From: Desmodus rotundus
Lineage: Eukaryota > Chordata > Mammalia > Chiroptera > Phyllostomidae
DNA length: 64,000 nt
Reading direction: 5' to 3'
Assembly: GCF_022682495.2 (NCBI RefSeq)
Contig: NC_071393.1
Span: 103,219,010-103,283,009, forward strand
Shown: in pieces, positions 55,838-64,000 of the stretch
Layout: every line of letters starts with the position of its first letter
Numbering within the stretch: the first letter of the stretch is position 1
Program-made: the position numbers and the translations under genes
The notes under the pieces: model-generated
Database searches by the model: none
What the model was told of the DNA's origin: nothing
What the model saw: only the letters and a program-made list of their open reading frames with translations

Positions 55838-57030
55838 ATTATGAATGAAAGTTAAATCAAACGACAGCTGAATATATTTCCACTCAGGCTGGTGAAAGAG
55901 TGTTAATATTGTTGTTGGGATCTGTTTATCTTCACTCTCATTGTGGTTACAATTCGTATGTTGTTAAGATAGGAAACCTTTATGTTTGCTGTAGGTGCCT
56001 CATTTACTTCCTTTATAACCACTCTCATTACAGATACAACGATCCACTTATGATGTAATAATTCTCTTTACAGCCCTATAAGCTTTAAGACAACATTCAT
56101 TAACATGCACCACACTGACCTGAGTATGTGCTTGGCACCAAGAATTGTCCAAGGCTGCTTGGAGGTCAGGGGACAACAGACAGCTCTGCCACCCAAAATG
56201 TGCTGGAAAGCCATGCGTGGCCTTCTCTCCCCGGACAGAAGACTTTCGCCTGTCACTCCTCTGTAAACAAGTGCAATTTCTCATTGGCCCCAGCAGAAAT
56301 ATGAGAGAATGTAGCCTTAAATTCCACATCTGGTTGATGGCTGCACATGGGACATGCTCCGGGATGTGATTTGCAGCTGTTCTGCGTCATGTTTTTGAAG
56401 GCAAACTAGCAGAAACGAGCATCTCCATGCACTCTGGGCACTAGCTATGTTTGGGCCATCCCCCAGCTAAGGAACCATATATTTCAGCCCCATATCGATT
56501 GCAGCAACATTGTATGTTAACACTGACTGACAACTATGGGCATTGTAATCAGTGTGCAAAAAATATCAAAGGATAGGTGAGAAATTGGATCTTTGGGGAG
56601 AACCACCTGCAATGTCAGATGATTTCCCAAGAATGTGAGTGTGATCACATGATTCTCAACTGCTCACAAAGTAAGTGGACTCTGTACTATTCTTTTCCGT
56701 ATGTACCTTGGTATGTTTCTAGCTATTAAACTTTGAATAGCCCCTGATGTTTTGTGCTTTTAAGTTTTCATTAATTAAATAAAAATCAAATGCAACTTTG
56801 AAGTCCCTTGATTTTCTGCTATCCTGAAAGCATGCTCTGACTTTTCAGATAAGATGATTTCATTCCATTATGATCAAACTCCCTCATATGTCTGATAACT
56901 GAATCTGCAACTGGGGAAGAAAAAAGAAAGCAAGCATATAATTTATGAGAACGTGATTTTCCCACTGCAGGTAGTTTTGCAAACTGAAACCCCCCCAGCT
57001 TTAGCTCCACTTGCCCACATTTTATAGCAG
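55838..57030. other. Unassigned sequence
   Basis: No gene, young repeat or clear regulatory site was recognised. Open frames of 93 codons or less have no family signal. Confidence 0.4.
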
Positions 57031-57034
57031 TTGG

Positions 57035-57325
57035 ACCTATATCACCTTCATTCACTTATTTTCTCAACATTCAACAATCACTTGCTGAGTGCTAACTCTG
57101 TGTCGAGCACTGCACTAGACAATGGACATGTACAGATAACAGACAATCCCTACCCTCAAAGAGACGGCAGCCTGATGAGGAAGACAGAGAGGCTAATAGC
57201 ACGATGTGCAGTACCAGTAGGACAGGGGTGCCCTAGGGAGCTTCGTGAGCACAGAGAAGAGGCCTCACTCCCACCAGGGCAGGACAAAATCAGGAAGGTT
57301 TCCCTGGAGAACAGGACCTGAAAAT
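57035..57325 (+). repeat. Ancient mammalian interspersed repeat
   Basis: Head CAATCACTTGCTGAGTGC, then GCACTGCACTAGACAATGG and CAGATAACAGACAATCCC, then AAGGTTTCCCTGGAGAA. Same family and strand as copies near 1945, 41035 and 60845. Confidence 0.5.
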
Positions 57326-57329
57326 TTTA

Positions 57330-58245
57330 GAGGAGCGAGATATCCTAAACATCCTGTATTCAAATTCCCTTCTGTAGACTGTAGAAATTCCTTCTGTAAA
57401 ACGTATGACCAAAGCTCCGTCCTGTTTCTGCTTGATCAGTTCACAGATAAGGGCTCACTGCCCTGCAGGTCAGTTTCCCCCACTACCTGGCCCCTCTCAT
57501 TGTTACTAAATCATTTCTTACGATAAGCCAAAAATGTTCATCTCGTAACTCCACCTACCACTACCCCACCACCTTTCTTCAAAATATAATTAATTCCTTC
57601 TTTACTTTTTCTGTCTCACATATTTAAAGATGGTGCTTATATCCTTCCTATTTACCTCTTCAGATTTAAATATTCCAAGTTTCTTCCAGTGTTCTTCAAA
57701 CGAGAGAATTTGTAGCTCACCATATTTATCAAAATCCTCCATAAAGTGTGGATCTAGACCTGGCTGCAATTCTACAGTTATGATCAGGACTTTGTATTTC
57801 CATTAATTCCATCTACAGTTGTACTTAATGTTTATTCCTTGATTGGGAGGCTCTCACTTTTTCTATATCCCAAGAGCTTTTAGCACCAAAACCATTCTTA
57901 TCCTGCAGCTGACCCCAAATCCTTTCTGTGCTCTTCTCAAAGACGTCACCATACTGGGGGCACCTATACACGACACCTGGAAGCCCTAAGTAGATACTTA
58001 TTGTATCTGACTTGGACTATTTAAATGCCTGCCAACTGGTCGCTCTGCCTTAAGTCTCTCTCTGCTTTAATCCACGCTTCAGCTGCCACCATGTAATCTT
58101 CGTAAGGAGGGCTCTGATGGTGTCGCTCCAAGCTGGTACAGACTGTGTATCTTCTGAAACGTCCTCTCTACTTCTAATGGAAATATTTTTCTTTCTAACC
58201 AAATATATTTTATTTGCCTCATTCTATTTGTAACCCTATCATACT
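57330..58245. other. Unassigned sequence
   Basis: T-rich unique or very old repeat DNA. A weak L2-like trace lies near 58010-58150 (CACGCTTCAGCTGCCACC). No gene was supported. Confidence 0.35.
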
Positions 58246-58247
58246 GT

Positions 58248-58379
58248 GTAGGTGATGCCTACGCAACTAGGTTTACAGTTATAACACAAATAAATAATAT
58301 AATAATTAATAAATAATAATACGAGAATAAACTGTGTTCCATGCACTCACAACTGTAAACCTACTTTTGCCCACCCCTG
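58248..58379 (+). mobile_element. Small palindromic DNA transposon (MITE), copy 2
   Basis: About 132 bp. The right end reads AACTGTAAACCTACTTTTGC followed by CCACCCCTG; the left end is a worn complement containing TAGGTTTACAGTT. The middle is AT-rich (AATAAATAATATAATAATTA). It is the same family as 12378-12505, in the opposite orientation. No coding capacity. Confidence 0.65.
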
Positions 58380-58589
58380 AATTCACAACTTTGATTAATA
58401 CTCCAAGTTTACTTTATTACTCACATTCTGTGGGCCGATACAGAAGTATCCAGTGCTCTCAGTATTGTCTTTTACTCGGTTTTACTCTATTCTGCTTTTC
58501 CTCCCATTATGGGGCACCTTTTCCAGTATGATTTTCCTTCAAAGGCCACAACTGTTATTGTCCATAGTATCATGAAAATGGTCTATCAT

Positions 58590-58960
58590 AAAGAAACATA
58601 AAGAGATATGAAAGGTCCAGAGTAGAAGAGATTGCTTTCAGCTGAGAGGCCGTGACAGACAGGTGTAGGAAAATCTTCATGAAAGAGAGCATTTGAGGTG
58701 AGCCTAAAAGGATGGCTAGGATTTGGGAATTGGGACAAGAGAAAGGGCATCACTGGTGTTGGGATTTACAAAAAAGTACAAAGTAGGGGTGGGCATAGAA
58801 TTTTGACAGGTCTAATTGCCAAGAATATAAAGTATATGTGAAAAGGGAGTTAAGGCCCTGAAAGGAAAAATGCACCAGATTGTAGTGTACTTGAGTGCCC
58901 AGTGGAGACGTCCGATGCCATTGGAATGACAAGCTTTCAATTAGAGCGATCACAGTACCG
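58590..58960 (+). repeat. Ancient mammalian repeat fragment
   Basis: Contains GAGAGAGCATTTGAGGTGAGCC, GGGACAAGAGAAAGGGC and AAGGCCCTGAAAGG in the order of the old family seen elsewhere in the window. Diverged, boundaries approximate. Confidence 0.35.
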
Positions 58961-58964
58961 TCTG

Positions 58965-60200
58965 TGCCCCCAAGCTTTGGGTTGCCTGTGTCTTCACAGT
59001 CAATAAAGGCATAGACTAGGCTTGGGTTTACACTGCTGCAGGTGTTCCCATTTGAATCAGTCTAAGGAGGTAGAGGCTAGTGGGTGTGCAGACCCCTGCC
59101 GTATGTCCACGCATATGATACAGGAAGGTGGGGACCCAGCCCCCTTTACCCTCACACGGCAACTCCAGGCACAGACCCCTTTGTACGCCTCAGTACAGTC
59201 CTGTCACATGTGCTTCTTCCTGCTGGGGGCAGCTACAGCATTTCTCCCCATCGCTAAGATTTCTACACACTCTGTAAGATTTCTCCAAGTGTACGTTCAT
59301 CCACTTCTGAAAACCTCTGGCCTCCCTCACCAAAGGAAGAGCGTCTGGCCTGCTGCAGGGCCCTAACATTGCCAAGTTTCGCGCCCCCCCATCCCCTTTG
59401 TCATAGTCCTTCACTACATGTTCTTGCCGCTGACTTTGTGCCATTTCTGTGCATATACGACAATTTTTCCTGCCTGACTGGCTTTTATCTAGAAGCACTC
59501 CAACCCCTTCAAAAAGTCAGAAAATCCCTTTTCCCTAGAACCTGAAGTTCACAGAACCAATTTCCCTACATACATATCCAAGATGTTCATGTATAGAATT
59601 CTGGGGTTCTGTGAACTTGGATGAGAAAAAAAACACATCTTTAATTGCACTAAACTCATAAGGAAAATTAGTATTTGCTTCCATTGTAAATATCAGCAAC
59701 ATACTACGGTATCCTAAAAAGTACATGTGACTTTGTCTTAAATATAGAGAGACCACAGATATTTTCATCATAGGTTAGCTGTTGTAAATATCTCAAAGTA
59801 TTGCTTAGGCCCATCGATACTTCAAAATTAAAATCATCATTAGGCTCATAGCTAGATATTATTAATGTCATTGATATAGAAAGGCACATGTGTCAACTGT
59901 AACTCAATAAAACTAGGAAAAAGAGCACATATTACTATATCTTTGCTTTTTATTATTTTAATAATTTAATTTCAGTATGGTTGGTTTCCTTTGTAGTTCT
60001 ATGTGTTTTAATGCACTTTAAAATATTATTCTGAGGAGTCACGAGCATCACCAGCCTGCCAAAAAAGTCCAAAACACAGGAAGGGCTTAGGCTCCCTGTC
60101 CTGGAGGGAGACCCTGCTGAGTTTAGAGCACATGTAATTGGTGAATCCCCCAACCAGAAAGGCTTACTTAGCAGAGCCCTAAAACAAGACTATTCTTCCA
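58965..60200. other. Unassigned sequence
   Basis: No gene recognised. A short L1-type 3' end (CAACTGTAACTCAATAAAACTAGG) lies near 59895-59920. The remainder is unique. Confidence 0.4.
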
Positions 60201-60220
60201 GATCAGAAAAAAAAGGCTAA

Positions 60221-60452
60221 GCCCTGGCTGGTGTGGCTCAGTGGATTGAGCACTGGCCTGTGAACCAAAAAGTCGTTGGTTCGATTCCCAGTCGGGGCAC
60301 ATGCCTGAGTTGTGGGCCAGGTCCCCACTTGGGGGTGTGCAAGAGTCAATCAATTGATGTTTATCCTTCACATCGATGTTTCTCTCCCTCTCTTTCTCCC
60401 TTCTTTCCCCTCTCTCTAAAAATAAATAAATAGAATCTTAAAAAAAAAAAAC
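60221..60452 (+). repeat. Ves SINE (bat), well preserved
   Basis: Full tRNA-derived layout: head CCCTGGCTGGTGTGGCTCAG, A-box region, intact B box GGTTCGATTCCC (60278-60289), body GTTGTGGGCCAGGTCCCC, pyrimidine-rich part and a tail of AAATAAATAAATAG plus poly-A. Duplication AAAAAGGCTAAG at 60210-60221 and 60457-60468. The clearest evidence for a bat host. Confidence 0.95.
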
Positions 60453-60469
60453 AGCAAAAAAGGCTAAGA

Positions 60470-60665
60470 GCATGGACTGGATCCAAGGGTTAGGCTTCAG
60501 ATCCCAACTCTGTCATTTCCTGGGGCTACAGCGTTGGAGCTACACTCCAAATTCTGTGACCCTGTCCTTATCCAAACAGTAGGATGTAAAACTTAAATGA
60601 AGTTTTACATCTAAGTGATTAGCACAGTGCCTAGTACATAGTAAGCATTCAATAGATAAATAATA
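60470..60665 (+). repeat. MIR SINE fragment
   Basis: Shows AGAGCATGGACTGGATCC, ATCCCAACTCTGTCATTTCC and a clear 3' end AGCACAGTGCCTAGTACATA, GTAAGCATTCAATAG. It abuts the right target duplication of the Ves SINE. Confidence 0.7.
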
Positions 60666-60844
60666 GCAATCATTAATAATAATTAGAATTAGCTAACATC
60701 ATAGCTGATAAAAATAACATTAATGTTATTATATTATAATGACCCTTTGTGACTTCCCCCTCAATTGTCAAGACATATTTTTGTCTCAAGACATTCCTCA
60801 TTAAAAGACTTCTGCAAAAGAGCAATAATGAGAAATTCAGCTCA

Positions 60845-61640
60845 TTTCACTTCAACGAGTATTTGTGAAGGGACTATTGTGTGTGCTGTGTGCTATACTG
60901 ACTACTGAGTACTGAGATTATAAGGTGGGTAAGTCCTGCCCTCCCCCACCCAGGTAGCTCATGGCCTAGTTGGGAAGACAATCATGTAAACAAACAATTA
61001 TGATAACTTGTAATAAGTGCTGAATATCAGAATTAGCAAAGTGCTGTGAGAACTTGGTAGACAGAGGGATTAGCTGGCCAAGGAGGGGGACAGCCGAGCT
61101 GGAAGGCTTCACAGAGATGGTGATATCTGAGCTGTCTGGAGGGGTGAGTAATGGTTTAGCATGCAGAAGGGTGTTACATGAATCAAAGCACAAGTCAGAG
61201 AGTTGCCAGGGAGTGCCAAGAACAACAGTTGTGCTAGACTGTAGGGTATGGGTGGGGAGTAAATTGAGATGAAGCTAAAAAGGCATTTAACACCTGGGCC
61301 AGACCAAGTGTTGTAGAAACTTGCTGCTCAAAACATGGTCCCAGGACCTGCAGCATCTGCATTACCTGGGAGATCGTTAAAAATTCTTGGGTCTCAGCCC
61401 TAGACCTACTTGATCAGAATCTGTGTCAATGAAATCCCCAGGTGATTTGTATGCACATTAAACTTTGAAAAGCACCGTCGTGGAACCTTAAATGTCAGGC
61501 GAAGACGTTAAGCCTTTATCCTGTGGCCCTTACGTGTTACAGATCTGGTTTCTGAAAAGTGAGTCTAATAGCATGAACAAACAGATTGAAAGGTGGAGAG
61601 CACGGGACTAGATAAGAAACCAAAGTAAGGGCTCTGTCAA
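60845..61640 (+). repeat. Ancient mammalian repeat interrupted by MER5A
   Basis: The longest copy of the old family: GTGTGCTGTGTGCTATACTG, CCTAGTTGGGAAGACAATCATG, ACTTGTAATAAGTGCTGAATATC, GGCTTCACAGAGATGGTGATATC and, after the MER5A insertion at 61319-61477, CGTTAAGCCTTTATCCTGTGG. The match resumes past the insertion, so MER5A landed inside it. Confidence 0.5.
61319..61477 (+). mobile_element. MER5A (hAT-Charlie MITE)
   Basis: CTCAAAACATGGTCCCAGG, CAGCATCTGCATTACCTGGG, CTAGACCTACTTGATCAGAA, CCCCAGGTGATTTGTATGCA and TTTGAAAAGCACCG follow the MER5A order. The 8-bp flanks TTGTAGAA (61311-61318) and TCGTGGAA (61478-61485) agree at six positions, as expected for a worn hAT duplication. Confidence 0.82.
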
Positions 61641-62215
61641 CATAGAGAAGGTGCCGAACAGACAGATAAATGCCCTCTGGCCTAGCCCTCAGTTGCTAAG
61701 TCACCGGTACCTATCAATGATTTCTTTGTATTAAGCTCCTGCCATATTCGACATCCTGGGCTGGGTACTGAGCGATAAAAGTAAGTTTAAAGTGAAATCC
61801 CCTGAAGATTCAAACCACATAGTGAGATGACAAGGACCCATGAAGAGTCAACCAAAAAACAAGAATGTTTGTGTGTATGTGTGTGCATGTGTATCACACA
61901 TACCTATATATGAGTGTGAGGCTGATAGTGGTTAACTGTCACATCTCCCTGATTTCCACCGCACTCTCTGATAAAGTAGCCACCCGTCACATTCTCCAGC
62001 TGAGACTGGTGATATGGAAGCAGCATCCGAAACTAGTTTTACGGCCATGCTCATCTCATCTGAAGAAATGGGGATGGATAGTTCATGGGGACTTAGACCA
62101 CGACCATATCAGCCAGTAACTTGAGGGGAGGCAGTTTCCCCCCACACTGAAATCACTTGCCCCATCCTGGGATGTTTAAATGTAGATAATATATTGTATT
62201 TAGCAGTGCTATTTT

Positions 62216-62217
<2 letters not shown>

Positions 62218-62250
<33 letters not shown>

Positions 62251-62268
62251 GAAGGAAGGAAGGAAGAG
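62218..62268. repeat. (GA)n and (GGAA)n microsatellite
   Basis: About 15 GA units followed by AATGGAAGGAAGGAAGGAAG. It may be an independent microsatellite or the decayed pyrimidine/purine part of a minus-strand SINE. Confidence 0.85.
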
Positions 62269-62744
62269 AGAAGTTTCTGCAACACACTTCTTTCTCTCTC
62301 CACTAATATTATAATTAGTTCATTAGATGGTGAAAATTTTAATGGCTTAATGAATTAGTAGCATTTAATATAACACTACCTAATAAATATTAGTGATTAT
62401 TCCAAATATATTAACTATTTTATTTTCTTATTTTTTAGCAGATGCCTATTGTTCTTATAAAAATAAAAGAGTGTTACCTACAAGAAAACCCCTCATCTTA
62501 ATCAATGTTGCATTCTAATGCACACCTGTGGTTCATTCTTCACTGTTGGTATAGGCAACGGGAGGGTTGTGGAAGTATTTACAACTCCACATGTTTTCTA
62601 GCAGAAAAGTGTTGGGAGGAGCCCCACAGCAGTTCAGACTGTGAGAACATTATTCACTCTTCCTACCTGACCCAGGAGGAGCAGGAGAATAAGGGGATTA
62701 AAGCTTAGCTACAAACCTAACAATTTCTAAATATACCACCATCA

Positions 62745-62763
62745 ACACACACACACACACACA
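62745..62763. repeat. (CA)n microsatellite
   Basis: About nine CA units in unique DNA. A simple-sequence repeat with no sign of function. Confidence 0.85.
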
Positions 62764-63399
62764 CCCTATCTCCCTTCCTTAGGGATTTCTTCACTGGAGT
62801 CGATTGTGAACAAGGCCGGCCCCATCGCAGACACGGAAAAATATAAGAACTTGCACATTAAATTAAGGAATATGAAATATATATAATCCCACTTTATTAT
62901 TAAAGTAAATATGAACATGTATATAGAAAACCATTTTATAACTTGATTTGAACATTCAATTTCACTGTGGTATAAAATGCACCGGGAGTGCGTTGGGAGC
63001 GCCGGCTTTTGGCAAGATTCTGTGATGTCACTACAGATCGCACCACCCTGAGGAACAGACGTCTGGGAACCCCATCTCGGAAAGAGCCGTGGAACCTAGA
63101 TGTCCTGTAGACAAAGCTGTCTAATGCCAGTAGCATGTTTGGTTTTTAAAGACATGTATATTCACCTTCCCCCTGCCCCTAGTAGGATCATTTCTAGTAG
63201 CAATACTGCCAGATTATAAAAAATAAAAAACAAAAATACCGTGGTACTATTTCTTTCACAATCAAGTAGCTTCTAAATTTAGCTAGAAGGTGAGAACTTT
63301 GGCATTTGCCTGGCATATAATTCATGACTTACAGTACTACTTTTCCTACTGGTTTAAAATTTGAAAAAATTACTACAAAGGTTAACTTAAACATCTCCA

Positions 63400-63608
63400 G
63401 CCCTGGCTGGTGTAGAGCAGTGATTGAGTGCGGGCCTGCGAGTCAAACGGTCGCCAGTTCGATTCCCAGTCAGGGCACATGCCTGGGTTGTGGGCCAGGT
63501 CCCCAGTAGGGGGCACACAAGAGGCAAACATACATTGATGATTCTCTCCCTCTCTTTCTCCTTCCCTTCCCCTCACTAAAAAATAAATAAATAAAATCAT
63601 TTTAAAAA
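63400..63608 (+). repeat. Ves SINE (bat)
   Basis: Head CCCTGGCTGGTGTAGAGCAG, B box AGTTCGATTCCC, body GGGTTGTGGGCCAGGTCCCC and tail AAAATAAATAAATAAAATC. Duplication ATCTCCA at 63393-63399 and 63609-63615. Confidence 0.93.
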
Positions 63609-63615
63609 ATCTCCA

Positions 63616-64000
63616 ATATTTTATCAAGTCAGCTCACTTGCAATGAATCAAGGCCCTAATAGTGACCACTGAAGTTTAAATTTGAGACCTAACAACAGTA
63701 CTTGTACCAACCAACTTTCTCTAAATAGAATACAGCAGTTCACCATCCTGCTATCTGTCCCTACCCCCCTGCCTAGGGACCAGGGAAAATGCCAGTCGTC
63801 TTCCCACTGCCACCAAGACCAGAGCAGGAGAAAGGGGGTGAGCTGTGGGTGGACGTCCAAGGCTATGCCAGCTGTGAAAAGGGAAATATTAAAGCCACAG
63901 CAGTCTTTTTGAGAACCCATTGATGCCAGGCGCCATGAGACGGAAATCTGTGTTGGCAGGTTTTGTTATTTTTTAACCTGACCCTGACAATACCTGCTGG
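63616..64000. other. Unassigned sequence at the window end
   Basis: No gene or repeat recognised. Overlapping open frames of 76 and 90 codons on opposite strands have no family signal. Confidence 0.4.

Larger units (their letters stand above)
61660..63392. other. Unassigned sequence with simple repeats
   Basis: A (GA) tract lies at 62218-62247, followed by GGAA repeats to about 62268, and a (CA) tract at 62745-62763. No gene or repeat family was recognised otherwise. Confidence 0.45.

Noticed and set aside
55608..55848. Pro-rich open frames of 65 and 78 codons
   Set aside because: They are read through the C-rich part of an antisense L1 3' UTR.
60233..60433. tRNA gene from A and B boxes
   Set aside because: The boxes belong to a Ves SINE with tail and target duplication, not to a free tRNA.

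Overview
The window looks like nuclear DNA from a bat (Yangochiroptera). It is AT-rich, CpG-poor, intron- or intergenic-type mammalian sequence with no intact protein-coding gene. The organism call rests on at least six tRNA-derived SINEs of the Ves type, which is typical of these bats, together with two internally deleted mariner elements, an L1 3' end and a half-L1-like element. No prokaryotic gene structure, CRISPR array or structural RNA gene was seen.

Layout. Positions 1-5490 are unique sequence with old repeats (MIR, L2) and one Ves SINE. Positions 5494-11467 are an almost complete but coding-dead class I (gammaretrovirus-like) endogenous retrovirus: two ~535-bp LTRs, 4-bp target duplication, tRNA-Arg-like primer site, splice donor, leader with a 57-bp tandem repeat, broken gag, a deletion removing the end of gag, all of protease and most of reverse transcriptase, then RNase H, integrase and a shortened, broken env. 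Positions 11.5-30.7 kb are mostly unique, with MIR/L2/L1 remnants, a small palindromic transposon and three candidate host exons: two on + (20539-20725 and 26934-26987) and one terminal coding-like exon on - (27998-28345). Positions 30.7-39.98 kb are poor in recognisable transposons and contain a ~350-bp CpG-rich patch at 36370-36720. Positions 39.99-51.3 kb are repeat-dense: two mariner derivatives of the same deletion type in opposite orientation, Ves SINEs, an old L1 fragment, a possible solo LTR and a ~2.55-kb half-L1-like element. Positions 51.3-64 kb hold L1 3' ends, a MER5A nested in an older repeat, MIRs, a second copy of the palindromic transposon and two Ves SINEs.

The genes do not form a working system here. 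The open reading frames that can be explained belong to dead mobile elements; host function, if any, would be the candidate exons and non-coding regulatory DNA. The points best worth a second look are the deleted ERV and its leader repeat, the three splice-bounded candidate exons, the CpG patch in a transposon-poor block, and the two pairs of inverted small DNA transposons. All family calls are by eye from sequence; no database search was possible.
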